DNA of 64,000 nt from Acidovorax sp. Root219 (GTDB lineage: Bacteria; Pseudomonadota; Gammaproteobacteria; Burkholderiales; Burkholderiaceae_C): the NCBI RefSeq assembly GCF_001428665.1, contig NZ_LMIJ01000004.1, positions 147,957 to 211,956 of the forward strand, read 5' to 3'. The translations under genes and the position numbers were made by a program. This document shows, piece after piece, positions 39,779-52,790 of the stretch. The notes below the pieces were generated by a model. It did no database searches and had not been told where the DNA came from. It was given only the letters and a program-made list of their open reading frames with translations. Position 1 is the first letter of the stretch. Each line of letters begins with the position of its first letter.

Positions 39779-40234
39779 ATGAGCCAACAGAATATCTTTG
39801 AAGCCCTGCGCGAGAGCCACGAGCTGCAGCGCGACCTGTACCGCCGCCTGACAGAAACCAGTGGCGATACGCCCGAACGGCAGGAACTGTTCCTGCAGCT
39901 CAAGACCGAACTGGCAGCCCACGAGCTGGCCGAAGACCGGAATTTCTATGCGCCGCTGATGCAGCTCGACGCCGGCATGGACCTGTCGCGCCACGCGATT
40001 TCGGAGCACCACCAGATCGATGAACTGGTGGAATCCCTGGAAGAAGCCGACCCCGCCACCCCTGCCTGGCTGCCTCTGGCGAAAAAACTGGCCGAGAAGG
40101 TGGAGCACCATCTCAAGGAAGAGGAACACCGCTTCTTCCAGATGGCCGGCAAGCTGCTGACCGAAAAGCAGAAGATCTCGCTCGCTGGCGACTACCTGAC
40201 CGACTACGACGAGGCCAAGGCAGCCACGGCCTAA
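39779..40234 (+). CDS. Hemerythrin HHE domain-containing protein
   Basis: 151 residues, all helical, with the metal-ligand pattern HELQRD, AHELAEDRNFYAPL, HHQIDE and HHLKEEEHRFF typical of HHE/hemerythrin-like four-helix bundles. Such proteins bind a diiron centre and are linked to oxygen, NO or iron stress. It lies 37 bases after the DUF1328 gene on the same strand; both are likely stress genes. Confidence 0.9.
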   Translation: MSQQNIFEALRESHELQRDLYRRLTETSGDTPERQELFLQLKTELAAHELAEDRNFYAPLMQLDAGMDLSRHAISEHHQIDELVESLEEADPATPAWLPLAKKLAEKVEHHLKEEEHRFFQMAGKLLTEKQKISLAGDYLTDYDEAKAATA

Positions 40235-40262
40235 TCTGGCCGTGGCGCTGCGAGCCCTGGTT

Positions 40263-41504
40263 TCAGACCGCGTCCTTGGCCTGCACCACGCAGTTGCGGC
40301 CGCTGGACTTGGCCACATACAGGGCCGTGTCGGCGCGCTTGATCAGCGCATGCGCATCTTCCACCTGGTTCCAGGCGGCCACACCGAAGCTGGCACTCAC
40401 ATGGCCCACCGCGTCGAAAGGCACGGTGGCGATGCGTGCGCGCACGGCTTCGGCCATGGCCATGGCAGCGTCAACCGGCGTTTCCTTGAGCAGCAAAATG
40501 AACTCCTCGCCACCGAAGCGCGCCGCGCAATCGGACGAGCGCAGCAGCTCGCGCACCCGCAAGGCCGTGGCCTTGAGCACCACATCGCCCGAATCGTGGC
40601 CGAAGGTGTCGTTGATGCGCTTGAAGAAGTCGATGTCGAACATCACGACCGAGAGGCTGCTCTTCTTGATGCGCGTGTCGGCCATCTCGGCCTCCAGCCG
40701 CTCGAAGAATTTGCGGCGGTTCACCAGGTCGGTCAGAAAGTCCTTGGTCGCCAGGTCTTCGAGCTTGCGGTTCAGGCGTGCCATGGGCTCGATCACCAGC
40801 GACGACAGCGACAGGTTCAGTATCGCGAACAGCAGCAAAAAGCTGCCCGCCAGCGCCGTCATCACGGTGTTGAAGGTCGTGCGCGCCTTCTCGAGCGGGT
40901 AGAACATGGGCACCCGCACCACCTGGATGCCGATGGTTTCATTCATCTGCCAGCCAAAGCCGTTCTTGTCGCCGTAGATCTTGAGCATGGTTGGGGGCGC
41001 AGCAGCGGGCGTGCTGTGGCAGGCCAGGCACTGCGCCTGCTTGATCGTGATGGGGCGCGCCACGTACAGCGTGCGGTGCATGCCCTCGCCCACCTCACCG
41101 GTCACTTCCTTCTTGAGGTCTGCACGGCCTTCGCGGAAATCCTTGACGATGCGCTCCTCCCACTCGTTGGCACGGTCGCGCACATTGGTGGGGTTGAGCA
41201 CCGCCTCCTTGTACTCGTAGCCCGGAAAGCGGTTCTGCAGCCGGCGCAGCGTTTCGGTGGCGGCAAAGGCCGGCACCGTCTGCGGCAGGAACTGCTCGGC
41301 CAGCGTTACATCGAGGTGCGGCTTGACCAGTTCGGTCGTGTAGTCGCGGATGGCCATGGCAGCGTGCATCATGAGCTGCGAGTTGTGCTGCACCTCCTCG
41401 ATGGCCGTCTTCTGCAGAAAGCGGTGCACGTACAGGCCCGTGCCTGCCGCCGCCACCAGCAGCACGCAGGCCAGCACCAGATTGAATTTGAGCCGCAATG
41501 ACAT
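40263..41504 (-). CDS. Haem-motif sensor diguanylate cyclase (Tll0287-like + GGDEF)
   Basis: 413 residues: transmembrane helix (about 7-28), periplasmic Tll0287-like/DUF3365 domain with a covalent haem motif CLACH (about 159-163), second helix (about 205-225) and a C-terminal GGDEF domain. The active site is intact (FGGEEF, about 331), and an inhibitory I-site RSSD precedes it by five residues. It should make c-di-GMP in response to a redox or ligand signal sensed by the c-type haem; the signal is inferred. The start MSLRLKFNLVLACVLL at 41504 gives a proper first helix, unlike the frame open to 41675. Confidence 0.9.
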   Translation of the reverse strand: MSLRLKFNLVLACVLLVAAAGTGLYVHRFLQKTAIEEVQHNSQLMMHAAMAIRDYTTELVKPHLDVTLAEQFLPQTVPAFAATETLRRLQNRFPGYEYKEAVLNPTNVRDRANEWEERIVKDFREGRADLKKEVTGEVGEGMHRTLYVARPITIKQAQCLACHSTPAAAPPTMLKIYGDKNGFGWQMNETIGIQVVRVPMFYPLEKARTTFNTVMTALAGSFLLLFAILNLSLSSLVIEPMARLNRKLEDLATKDFLTDLVNRRKFFERLEAEMADTRIKKSSLSVVMFDIDFFKRINDTFGHDSGDVVLKATALRVRELLRSSDCAARFGGEEFILLLKETPVDAAMAMAEAVRARIATVPFDAVGHVSASFGVAAWNQVEDAHALIKRADTALYVAKSSGRNCVVQAKDAV

Positions 41505-41834
41505 GGATAACCCTCGTAGCCGACTGTAGCCAGCATGTATGACGGATGGCAAGCAAGCCTTGGCAGCCGCGGCGCACCCCATCGTGGTGGTGTCGTGCCC
41601 ATCCCAGGACCGAAAGGCCCATTGCAACAAGACACAAAGTTTTCGTTTGTGCCAGATTTTGCACGCCCGGTCCAATGAAATTCGCCCAGGGGCGTGCTGG
41701 GTGGAACACCCTCTCCACCCTGGGGCGCAATCCGGTCATCTGGCCACGCATCCACCATTGGCTTCCAACAACTTAGTTGCACGGTTGAATTAACTGATTT
41801 ACACTGGCGCCACCGACAGACAAGGACAAGAACC
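41505..41834. promoter_or_regulatory. 330-bp divergent regulatory region (cyclase / NAD operon)
   Basis: No gene is supported. It contains the NAD-operon promoter (41777-41805), a perfect inverted repeat CACAAA-N7-TTTGTG (41633-41651) that may be an operator for the cyclase, and a GGGTGG/CCACCC hairpin near 41699-41720. Confidence 0.5.
41777..41805 (+). promoter_or_regulatory. Predicted promoter of the NAD salvage operon
   Basis: TTGCAC (41777-41782) and TACACT (41800-41805) are separated by exactly 17 bases, about 30 bases before the first ATG. An imperfect inverted repeat TTAGTT-N13-AACTGA (41773-41797) overlaps the -35 and spacer and could be a repressor site. Confidence 0.6.
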
Positions 41835-42689
41835 ATGGCACACACCACCCAGCTTCTGGTGATCGACCCGCAAAACGATTTCTGCGACCTGCCCGCTGCC
41901 TGGCAACCCGCCCACCCGGTCACCGGCATGCGCAGCGCCCCCTCGCTGCCGGTCGCGGGCGCCCATGCCGACATGCAGCGCACGGCCGCCTTCGTTCGTG
42001 CTTGCGGTGCACTGCTTGACGGCATCACCGTCACCCTCGATTCACACCAGCAGTTCGACATCGCCCACCCCGGGTACTGGCAGCAGACGGATGGGCGGGC
42101 CGTGGCGGCGTTCACGCCCATCACGGCAGCCCAGGTGCGCGCCGGCGCCTTCGCGCCCCGCAATGGTGCTCTGCTGCCGCGCACCCTGCAGTACCTGGAC
42201 GCGCTAGAACGGCAAGGCCGCTATACCCACATGGTGTGGCCCGTGCACTGCGAGATCGGCAGTTGGGGCCATGGCATACATGCCGAAGTGCTGGCTGCCT
42301 GCGGCGAGTGGCAGCTGCAACGCCAGCGCGCGGTGCGCAACGTGTTCAAGGGCACCAATCCCTTCACCGAGCACTACAGCGCCATCGAAGCCGAGGTGCC
42401 CGATGCGAGCGACCCGGACACGGCCCTGAACACCCGCCTGCTTGCAGCGCTGGGCACGGCCGACCGGCTGTTCATTGCCGGCGAGGCCAGCAGCCACTGC
42501 GTGCGCGCCACCACCGAACACATCGTGCAGCACCTGCCGCGGCTGCAGCCAGGCTGGGCGCCCGCGCGCATCACCCTGCTGACCGACTGCATGAGCCCCG
42601 TGGGCGGCTTCGAGGCGCAGCACACGGCCTTTCTCGATGCCATGCGCGCACAGGGTGTGCGGCTGGCGCAGAGCACCGACGCCCTTTAG
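41835..42689 (+). CDS. Nicotinamidase-like cysteine hydrolase (isochorismatase family)
   Basis: 284 residues. The Asp-Lys-Cys triad of nicotinamidases is visible: [13 protein letters not shown] (Asp), [18 protein letters not shown] (Lys) and [17 protein letters not shown] (Cys). The metal ligands are in [16 protein letters not shown]. It is longer than E. coli PncA because of insertions around residues 25-40 and 95-125. As first gene of a cluster with pncB, nadE and nadM it very probably deamidates nicotinamide to nicotinate (pncA role), but a related amide substrate cannot be excluded. Confidence 0.83.
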   Translation: MAHTTQLLVIDPQNDFCDLPAAWQPAHPVTGMRSAPSLPVAGAHADMQRTAAFVRACGALLDGITVTLDSHQQFDIAHPGYWQQTDGRAVAAFTPITAAQVRAGAFAPRNGALLPRTLQYLDALERQGRYTHMVWPVHCEIGSWGHGIHAEVLAACGEWQLQRQRAVRNVFKGTNPFTEHYSAIEAEVPDASDPDTALNTRLLAALGTADRLFIAGEASSHCVRATTEHIVQHLPRLQPGWAPARITLLTDCMSPVGGFEAQHTAFLDAMRAQGVRLAQSTDAL

Positions 42690-42720
42690 ACCCCAGCGCC
42701 CCCATTCCCGAGGAACCACC

Positions 42721-43908
42721 ATGAGCCACGTCATCCACAGCCTGCTCGATACTGACCTCTACAAGTTCACCATGTGGCAGGCCTTGCTGCACGGCCACCC
42801 GCAGACGCAGAGCGAGTACCGCTTCGTCTGCCGCAACCAGAGCGCTTACCCGCTCACCGATCTGCTGGCCGACGTGAACGCCGAACTCGACCACCTGTGC
42901 ACGCTGCGTTTCGCGCCCGACGAACTGGCCTACGTGGGCGGGCTGCGCTACATCAAGAGCGACTTCATCGATTTTTTGCGCATCTTCCAGTTCCAGCGCA
43001 ATTTCATCGAGGCGTCTGCCGAGGACGGGCAGTTGCACATCGTGGCACGCGGCCCGCAGGTGCACGTGATGGGCTTCGAGATCTTTGTGCTGGCCATCGT
43101 CAACGAGCTGTACTTTCGCCGCTTTGACCCCAACGCGGCCCTCGCCGAAGGCCGCAGCCGCCTGGCCGCCAAGGTGCAGACACTCAAGGACCTGGCACAG
43201 CAGGCCACGCGGCAGCACCCGTTCGAGCTGTTCGACTTCGGCCTGCGCCGGCGCTACAGCGGCGCCTGGCAGCGCGAGGTGGTGCAGACCTTCGCCCAGG
43301 AAACACCGCAGTGGTTCAAGGGCACATCCAACGTGCTGCTGGCGCGCGACCTGAACCTGGTGCCCATCGGCACCATGGCCCACGAGTACCTGCAGACCTA
43401 CCAGGCCCTGGGCGTGCGGCTGCGCGACTTCCAGAACACGGCCCTCGAAGAGTGGGTGCAGGAATACCGGGGCGACCTCGGTATCGCGCTGACCGACACC
43501 GTGGGCATGGACGCCTTCCTGGCCGACTTCGACCTGTACTTCGCCAAGCTGTTCGATGGCCTGCGCCACGACTCGGGCGACCCGGTGGCCTGGGGCGAGA
43601 AGGCCCTGGCCCACTATGCGCGCCTGCGCATCGACGCACACACCAAGCGCCTGGTGTTCTCCGACGGGCTGGACCTGCCGCGCGCCCTGGCGCTGTACCA
43701 GCACTTCGGCGACCGCACGCAACTGGGCTTCGGCATCGGCACCAACCTCACCAACGACATGGGGCAGACGCCGCTGAACATCGTGATGAAGCTCACGCGC
43801 GCCAACGGCCAGCCCGTGGCCAAGCTGTCGGACACGCCCGGCAAGACGCTGTGCGACGATGAGACCTTCCTTGCCTATCTCCGCCAGGTTTTCAACGTGA
43901 AAGCGTAA
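42721..43908 (+). CDS. pncB: Nicotinate phosphoribosyltransferase
   Basis: 395 residues from ATG 42721 ([20 protein letters not shown], the conserved PncB start). Other motifs are [29 protein letters not shown] with the phosphorylated His, and the PRPP-site block [17 protein letters not shown]. It converts nicotinate and PRPP to nicotinate mononucleotide. It starts 31 bases after the hydrolase gene and is preceded by GAGGAA. Confidence 0.95.
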   Translation: MSHVIHSLLDTDLYKFTMWQALLHGHPQTQSEYRFVCRNQSAYPLTDLLADVNAELDHLCTLRFAPDELAYVGGLRYIKSDFIDFLRIFQFQRNFIEASAEDGQLHIVARGPQVHVMGFEIFVLAIVNELYFRRFDPNAALAEGRSRLAAKVQTLKDLAQQATRQHPFELFDFGLRRRYSGAWQREVVQTFAQETPQWFKGTSNVLLARDLNLVPIGTMAHEYLQTYQALGVRLRDFQNTALEEWVQEYRGDLGIALTDTVGMDAFLADFDLYFAKLFDGLRHDSGDPVAWGEKALAHYARLRIDAHTKRLVFSDGLDLPRALALYQHFGDRTQLGFGIGTNLTNDMGQTPLNIVMKLTRANGQPVAKLSDTPGKTLCDDETFLAYLRQVFNVKA

Positions 43909-43927
43909 GCAATCCCGAGGATTTTCC

Positions 43928-45628
43928 ATGCTCCGCATCACCCTTGCCCAACTCAACTTCACCGTCGGCGACATCGAAGGCAATGTCGCGCGCATGGTCG
44001 CCGCCGCGCGCCAGGCCGCCAGCGAGCAGGCCGATCTGGTGGTCTTCACCGAGCTCGCGCTGTGCGGCTACTACCCGGGCGACATGCTCGACGAAAGCGC
44101 CTTCCAGCAGCGCGTGGCCGCCGGGCTGGCCGCGCTGCAGCAGGCCTCGGCCGAGCTGCCCGGCCTGCACTGGGTGGTGGGCGCGCCCACGCCCGCGCAG
44201 GGGCCCGGCAAGCGGCTGCACAACAGCCTGCTGGTGCTGCAAGCCGGCGAGGTGCGCCTGCGCTATGCCAAGCAGCTCCTGCCCACCTACAACATTTTCG
44301 ACGAGCGCCGCCACTTCGAGCCCGGCCCCGACGTGGCCAAGGTGCTGCGCATCGGCAATGCCCAGGTGGGCCTCTTGATCTGCGAGGACGGCTGGAACGA
44401 CGGCGGCGCCGACTACGCGACCAACCCCTTCGACCGCATGCGCGACGCTGCCCCCGACCTGGTGGTGAGCATCAATGCCAGCCCCAGCCACATCGCCAAG
44501 CGCGAGCAGCGCCACCAGATCTTCGGCGATGCCTCGCGCCGCAACGGCCTGCCCATCCTGTACGTGAACCAGATCGGTGGGCACGACCAGATCGTGTTCG
44601 ACGGCGCGTCGTTCGCGGTGGAGCCCGAGGCCGGCATCGTCTTCGAAGCCAGCCGCTTTGTGGAGGACGTGCGCACCCTGCAGTTCGACAACGGCCGCTT
44701 CCTCACCGCCGAAGGGGAGACGCCCGAGCCCGTGCCCGCGCAGGGCCTGCCCACCATGGAGTTCTACCGCCAGCAGATCGTGCTGGGCCTGTCGGACTAT
44801 GCGCGGCGCTGCGGCTTCAAGCAGGTGGTGGTGGGCAGTTCGGGCGGCATCGACAGCGCGCTCACGCTGGCGCTCGCCGCCCAGGCGCTGGGGCCCGAGA
44901 ACGTGGTGGGCATCACCATGCCCTCGCGGTTTTCATCGAGCGGCTCGGTGGACGACTCCGTGGCCCTGTGCGAGAACTTGGGCGTGCAGTTGCTTAACCA
45001 CCCCATCGCCGACCTGGTGGCCGTCTATGCGCAGCAGTTCGAGGCCAGCTTTGGTCAGGTGCTGCAAGGCCTGCCGCTCGAGAACCTGCAGGCGCGCATC
45101 CGCGGCACGGTGCTGATGGAGTATTCCAACGCCTTCGGCCACTTGCTGCTGACCACGGGCAACAAATCAGAGATATCGGTGGGCTACTGCACGCTCTACG
45201 GCGACACCAACGGTGGCCTGGGGCTGATCGGCGACCTGTACAAAACCGAGGTCTTCGCCCTCTCGCGCCACATCAACGCGAATGCGGGCCGCGAACTGAT
45301 ACCCGAGGCCATCATCGACAAGGAGCCCTCGGCCGAGCTGGCCCCCAACCAGCGCGACGTGGACAGCCTGCCGCCCTACCCGGTGCTCGACGAGGTCCTC
45401 AAGATGCTGATCGAGGGCGACCGCCTGGCACCTGCCGAGTACGATGCCGCCCTGGCCTTCGTACAGCAGCTCGAACAGGGTGACGACGGCCGCACGCTGG
45501 TGCAGCGCGTGCGCATGATGGTCGCCCGCAACGAATACAAGCGCCGCCAGGCGCCCCCCATCGTGCGCGTGCGTGCGCGCGCCTTCGGCAGCGGGCGGCA
45601 GATGCCGATCGCTGCCCGCTACGTCTGA
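43928..45628 (+). CDS. nadE: Glutamine-dependent NAD+ synthetase
   Basis: 566 residues in two domains. The N-terminal nitrilase-type glutaminase has the Glu-Lys-Cys triad in FTELALCGYYPGDML, RYAKQLLPTYNIFDE and LLICEDGWND. The C-terminal ATP pyrophosphatase domain has VGSSGGIDSALTLALA and the late GNKSEISVGYCTLYGD. It amidates nicotinate adenine dinucleotide to NAD+. It follows pncB after 19 bases. Confidence 0.96.
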   Translation: MLRITLAQLNFTVGDIEGNVARMVAAARQAASEQADLVVFTELALCGYYPGDMLDESAFQQRVAAGLAALQQASAELPGLHWVVGAPTPAQGPGKRLHNSLLVLQAGEVRLRYAKQLLPTYNIFDERRHFEPGPDVAKVLRIGNAQVGLLICEDGWNDGGADYATNPFDRMRDAAPDLVVSINASPSHIAKREQRHQIFGDASRRNGLPILYVNQIGGHDQIVFDGASFAVEPEAGIVFEASRFVEDVRTLQFDNGRFLTAEGETPEPVPAQGLPTMEFYRQQIVLGLSDYARRCGFKQVVVGSSGGIDSALTLALAAQALGPENVVGITMPSRFSSSGSVDDSVALCENLGVQLLNHPIADLVAVYAQQFEASFGQVLQGLPLENLQARIRGTVLMEYSNAFGHLLLTTGNKSEISVGYCTLYGDTNGGLGLIGDLYKTEVFALSRHINANAGRELIPEAIIDKEPSAELAPNQRDVDSLPPYPVLDEVLKMLIEGDRLAPAEYDAALAFVQQLEQGDDGRTLVQRVRMMVARNEYKRRQAPPIVRVRARAFGSGRQMPIAARYV

Positions 45629-45641
45629 TCCAATACACCCC

Positions 45642-46688
45642 ATGTACGACACCGCCCTCTATATCGGCCGCTTCGAGCCCGTCCACCAGGGCCACATGGC
45701 CCTTTTGCAGCGCGCGCTGGACAGCGCGCGCCAGGTCATCGTGGTCATGGGCTCGGCCTGGCAGGCCCGCTCGCCCAAGAACCCCTTCACCGCCGCCGAG
45801 CGCGAGCAGATGCTGCGCGAGGCCCTGCCCGAGGCCGACCGTGCCCGTGTGCAGGTGCTGCCGGTGCGCGACTACTACAACGAAGCCGTGTGGGTGCAGG
45901 CTGTGCGCGAGGGCGTCGCCCGCATTGCGCCTGCGGCCGGCCGCATCGGCCTGGTGGGCCACTTCAAGGACGCCACCAGCAGCTACCTGGGCGCCTTCCC
46001 AGGTTGGGAATTGATCAACATGGAGCGCCAGGGCCGCATCGACGCCACCGCCATCCGCGACGCCTACTTCGGCGCCACGCCGACCACCGTGCGCACAGAG
46101 CTCGACGATCTGGCGGGTGAGATGCCTGCAAGCACGCTGGACTTTCTTGAAAGCTTTGCACTGACGCCCCACTTCGAAGCGCTGCAGGAAGAATGGCGCA
46201 TGCTGCGCCGCTACCGCGAGGCCTGGTCCGCAGCACCCTACCCGCCCGTGTTCGTGACCGTGGACGCCGTGCTGCGCTGCCAGGACCATGTGCTGCTGAT
46301 CCGCCGCGCCCATGCACCAGGCAAGGGCCAGCTGGCCGTGCCCGGCGGCTTCATCGAGCAGCGCGAGACGGTGTGGCAGTCGTGCCTGCGCGAACTGGTG
46401 GAAGAAACCCACTGCCAACTGCCCGAGGCCAGCATGCGCACCGCGCTGCAGGCCGTGGCCGTGTTCGACCACCCCGACCGCAGCCAGCGCGGACGCACCC
46501 TGACCCACGCACACTACTTCGACCTGGGCCAGGCCCCGTTCCCCACCGTGCAGGCCGATGACGACGCCCAGCAGGTGCAGTGGACGCCGATTGCCGAACT
46601 GGCGGGCATGGAAGAGGAGTTCTTCGAGGACCATTTCCACATGCTGGACCATTTTCTGGGGCTGACCGGCTCCGCCCGGCCCGCATAG
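45642..46688 (+). CDS. nadM: Bifunctional NMN adenylyltransferase / Nudix hydrolase
   Basis: 348 residues. The N-terminal nucleotidyltransferase domain has YIGRFEPVHQGHMALLQRAL and the matching RIDATAIRDAYF. The C-terminal Nudix box is GGFIEQRETVWQSCLRELVEET. NadM-Nudix fusions combine dinucleotide synthesis with ADP-ribose or related hydrolysis. It begins 13 bases after nadE, so the four genes form one operon from nicotinamide to NAD. The start at 45642 (MYDTALYIGRF) is the family one. Confidence 0.93.
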   Translation: MYDTALYIGRFEPVHQGHMALLQRALDSARQVIVVMGSAWQARSPKNPFTAAEREQMLREALPEADRARVQVLPVRDYYNEAVWVQAVREGVARIAPAAGRIGLVGHFKDATSSYLGAFPGWELINMERQGRIDATAIRDAYFGATPTTVRTELDDLAGEMPASTLDFLESFALTPHFEALQEEWRMLRRYREAWSAAPYPPVFVTVDAVLRCQDHVLLIRRAHAPGKGQLAVPGGFIEQRETVWQSCLRELVEETHCQLPEASMRTALQAVAVFDHPDRSQRGRTLTHAHYFDLGQAPFPTVQADDDAQQVQWTPIAELAGMEEEFFEDHFHMLDHFLGLTGSARPA

Positions 46689-46703
46689 CACCTGGAAACG
46701 AAT

Positions 46704-46727
46704 AAAGGCAGGGCGAACCCTGCCTTT
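46704..46727. terminator. Bidirectional terminator after nadM and the chemoreceptor gene
   Basis: A 10-bp perfect stem (AAAGGCAGGG / CCCTGCCTTT) with a CGAA loop lies between the convergent genes; both strands end in T runs. Confidence 0.9.
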
Positions 46728-46745
46728 GTGAGGGCCTGCCCCGGA

Positions 46746-48269
46746 TCAGGCCACGCGGAACTGCCCCACGGTCTGCGCCAGCGCCACGGCCTGCTGGCTC
46801 AGCGACTGGGCCGCCGCCAGGGCCTCCTCGACCAGCGCCGCGTTCTGCTGCGTGCCCTGGTCCATCTGCGAAATGGCCTGGTTCACCTGGGCGATACCGG
46901 CGCTCTGCTCGGCGCTGGCAGCGCTGATCTCGGCCACCATGGTGGTCACGTTCTTCACACCGTCGACCACCTCGCGCATGGTGGAGCCGGCCTGCTCCAC
47001 GAGCTGGGTGCCCACACCGACCTTGGCCACGGAGTCGTCGATCAGGCCCTTGATCTCCTTGGCGGCGGCGGCACTGCGTTGCGCCAGGCTGCGCACTTCG
47101 CTGGCCACCACGGCAAAGCCCCGGCCCTGCTCACCGGCTCGGGCCGCTTCCACTGCGGCGTTGAGCGCCAGGATGTTGGTCTGGAAGGCGATGCCGTCGA
47201 TGACGCTGATGATGTCCACGATCTTGCGCGAGGACTGGTCGATGGAGCCCATGGTGCCCACCACCTGCTGCACCACGTCGCCACCACGCACAGCCATGTC
47301 GGAGGCGGCGCGTGCCAGCTCATCGGCGCGGCGTGCGTTGGCCGCGTTCTGCTGCACGGTGGAGGTCAGCTGCTCCATCGATGCCGCCGTCTCCTGCAAG
47401 GCACTCGCCTGTGATTCGGTGCGGCCCGAGAGGTCGCCGTTGCCGGCAGCGATCTCGGCCGAGGCGGTGTTGATCGAATCGGTGCTGTCGCGCACCTGGC
47501 GCACCAAGTGGGCCAGGTTGTCGCGCATGGCGCGGATGGCGTGCAGGATGCTGGTCTGGTCGCCTGGCTGGGTGATGACCTCCACGGCCAGGTTGCCCTC
47601 GGCGATCTGCGTGACCACGTCGGCCGCATACTGCGGCTCGCCGCCGAGCTGGTGCACCAGCGTGCGCAGCATCTGCCAGGCCATGAGCGCGACGATGAGC
47701 ATCAGCACCGCGCCGATGGACAGCAGGATGGCCGTGTTGCGCCAGAAGGCCTGGTCGATGTCGTCGATGTAGTCGCCAAAGCCGATGGTCCAGTCCCAGG
47801 GCTCGAACTTGATGATGGCGTAGAGCTTTTCCACCTCGTCCTTGGCACCGGGGCGCGTGCCCTTGGCGATCACCGTACCGATGGTCTTGCCCTGCAACGC
47901 GGCGCGGTAGCGCACGCCGGCTTCCTTGCCGCCCTTTTCATCGACGATGCCGATGCGCTTGGGGTTGGGGTGCACGTAATTCACGTCGTCGGTGAAGCCC
48001 CGCACGAAGAAGTACTTGTCCTTGTCGACGAAGCTGCCGATGTTGCGCTTGGCTTCCTTCTGCGCGTCCTCCTTGGAAAGGGCCCCGCTCTTTTCCTGGT
48101 CATGGGCATTTTGCGCCGCCGCATGGGCCAGCACCACCAGGTTGGACAGCTGCGCCGTGCGCTCCTTCATCATCGACTGGTACAGCGTGGTCAAGGCCAC
48201 GGCGGAGAGCACGACCAGGCCCAGCAGGGTGGCCGCGCACAGCCATAGGATTCGGGTTCGCAATTTCAT
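46746..48269 (-). CDS. Methyl-accepting chemotaxis protein, single-cache type
   Basis: 507 residues. TM1 is at about 7-30. A periplasmic sCache_2 sensor follows ([41 protein letters not shown]), then TM2 (about 190-212), HAMP, and a signalling domain with the hairpin tip [20 protein letters not shown] and [20 protein letters not shown]. No C-terminal NWETF-type CheR tether is present. sCache_2 receptors often sense small carboxylates, but the ligand is unknown. The gene stands alone. Confidence 0.94.
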   Translation of the reverse strand: MKLRTRILWLCAATLLGLVVLSAVALTTLYQSMMKERTAQLSNLVVLAHAAAQNAHDQEKSGALSKEDAQKEAKRNIGSFVDKDKYFFVRGFTDDVNYVHPNPKRIGIVDEKGGKEAGVRYRAALQGKTIGTVIAKGTRPGAKDEVEKLYAIIKFEPWDWTIGFGDYIDDIDQAFWRNTAILLSIGAVLMLIVALMAWQMLRTLVHQLGGEPQYAADVVTQIAEGNLAVEVITQPGDQTSILHAIRAMRDNLAHLVRQVRDSTDSINTASAEIAAGNGDLSGRTESQASALQETAASMEQLTSTVQQNAANARRADELARAASDMAVRGGDVVQQVVGTMGSIDQSSRKIVDIISVIDGIAFQTNILALNAAVEAARAGEQGRGFAVVASEVRSLAQRSAAAAKEIKGLIDDSVAKVGVGTQLVEQAGSTMREVVDGVKNVTTMVAEISAASAEQSAGIAQVNQAISQMDQGTQQNAALVEEALAAAQSLSQQAVALAQTVGQFRVA

Positions 48270-48519
48270 GGGCAGGCTTTCTCTCTCAGGATACGGAACA
48301 AGACGTAACCAGAAGATACACCCGCGCTGCCCGATTTTTAATCAAAACCTCGATTTGTCACGGTTTTGTCACATTTGCACGGCAGGCGCCTCTGCCTGCG
48401 CAAGCCGCTGGCACCGGGGCAGGAGGCCAGGCAGCCTCCCACCGGGGCCCGCTCCAACGACAAATGTAAAACCCGCCCGGCGTGTCGCGCAGCCACAACG
48501 CGGGCGAGGGTGGGCATGC
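48270..48519 (-). other. Intergenic region with possible terminator of the pyrimidine operon
   Basis: No gene seen. On the minus strand an imperfect GC-rich hairpin (GCCCGCG.../...CGGGCGGG, about 48470-48506) followed by TTTTA could end the preT-amidohydrolase operon. The chemoreceptor promoter lies in the lower-numbered part. Confidence 0.4.
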
Positions 48520-49776
48520 TCAGGTGCCTGCGCGCTCCAGCATGGCATGCAGCAGCACGTTGCACCCTGCCGTGATGTGTTCCGGCTTGGCATCCTCGAT
48601 CTCGTTGTGGCTGATGCCGTCCTTGCACGGAATGAACACCATGCCGGCGGGCGCCAGGCGCGCCATGTAGACGGCGTCGTGCCCCGCGCCCGAAACGGCA
48701 GGCATGTTGGAGTAGCCCAGCTTGGCGGCAGCGCGCGCCACGGCGTCCACGCAGTCGGCGTGGAACACCTGCGCCGGGTAGGCCGAGACCTGCTCGATCA
48801 CGATCGGCAGGCCGGTGTCGGCGCTGAGCCTGGCGGCCACGGCGCGGATGTCCTGGTCCATGCTCTCGCACAGCGCATCGGTGGCGTTGCGCAGGTCGAT
48901 GCTGAACTTGACCTGGCCCGGGATCACGTTGCGGCTGTTGGGGTGCACGTGCACCATGCCCACGGTGCCGCGCCCGTGCGGCGGGTGGCGGTGGGCGCAG
49001 GCCACCACCTCCTGCATCAGGTGCGTGGCGACCTGCAGCGCATCCTTGCGCAGGGCCATGGGCGTGGGGCCGGCATGGGCCTCCATGCCGGTCACGGTGC
49101 AGTCGTACCAGCGGATGCCGAGCACGCCGGTGACCACGCCGATGGTCTTGTCGTGGTCCTCCAGCACCGGGCCCTGCTCGATATGGGTCTCGAAGTAGGC
49201 GCCGATGGGGTGGTCGCCTGGTACCTGCTCGCCGATGTAGCCGATGCGTTCGAGCTCGCCCTTGACGGTCTTGCCCTCGGTATCGGTGGCGGCGTAGGCA
49301 TGCTCCAGCGTGAAGGCCTTGGCGAACACGCCCGAGCCCATCATCACCGGCACGAAGCGCGAGCCTTCTTCGTTGGTCCAGAAGGCCACCTCGATCGGCG
49401 CCTCGGTCTCGATGCCGTGGTCGTTCAAAGTACGCACCACTTCGATGCCGGCCAGCACGCCGTAGTTGCCATCGAACTTGCCGCCCGTGGGCTGGGTGTC
49501 GATGTGGCTGCCGGTCATGATGGGCGGCAGGCTGTTGTTGCGCCCCGGGCGGCGCATGAAGCCGTTGCCGATCTGGTCGATGGTGACCGCCATGCCGGCC
49601 TCGCGCGCCCAGCGCGTGACGAGGTCGCGGCCCTGCTTGTCCAAGTCGGTCAGCGTCAGGCGGCACACGCCGCCCTTGGGCGTGGCGCCGATCTGCGCCA
49701 GCTCCATGAGCGAGGCCCACAGGCGCTCGCCGTTGATGCGCAGGCTGTCGATGTCAGTCTTGACTTTGGTGTCCAT
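48520..49776 (-). CDS. Zn-dependent N-carbamoyl-beta-alanine amidohydrolase (hydantoinase/carbamoylase family)
   Basis: 418-residue M20-type amidase. Metal ligands are visible in MTGSHIDTQPTGGKFDGNYG (His, Asp), FWTNEEGSRF (Glu), YFETHIEQGP (His) and CKDGISHNEIEDA (His). Dimerisation-domain residues are in NSRNVIPGQVKFSIDLRN. The position after preT, preA, transporter and dihydropyrimidinase genes makes beta-ureidopropionase, the last step of reductive uracil/thymine breakdown, the most likely role. N-carbamoyl-L-amino acid hydrolase and allantoate amidohydrolase are related alternatives. Confidence 0.9.
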   Translation of the reverse strand: MDTKVKTDIDSLRINGERLWASLMELAQIGATPKGGVCRLTLTDLDKQGRDLVTRWAREAGMAVTIDQIGNGFMRRPGRNNSLPPIMTGSHIDTQPTGGKFDGNYGVLAGIEVVRTLNDHGIETEAPIEVAFWTNEEGSRFVPVMMGSGVFAKAFTLEHAYAATDTEGKTVKGELERIGYIGEQVPGDHPIGAYFETHIEQGPVLEDHDKTIGVVTGVLGIRWYDCTVTGMEAHAGPTPMALRKDALQVATHLMQEVVACAHRHPPHGRGTVGMVHVHPNSRNVIPGQVKFSIDLRNATDALCESMDQDIRAVAARLSADTGLPIVIEQVSAYPAQVFHADCVDAVARAAAKLGYSNMPAVSGAGHDAVYMARLAPAGMVFIPCKDGISHNEIEDAKPEHITAGCNVLLHAMLERAGT

Positions 49777-49798
49777 GGTGTTCTCCGGATCGGTTCTG

Positions 49799-52790
<2,992 letters not shown>

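Noticed and set aside
48338..49720. 460-codon minus-strand frame overlapping the N-carbamoyl amidohydrolase
   Set aside because: Different frame of the same strand and Arg/Gly-rich; the amidohydrolase frame has all metal ligands.
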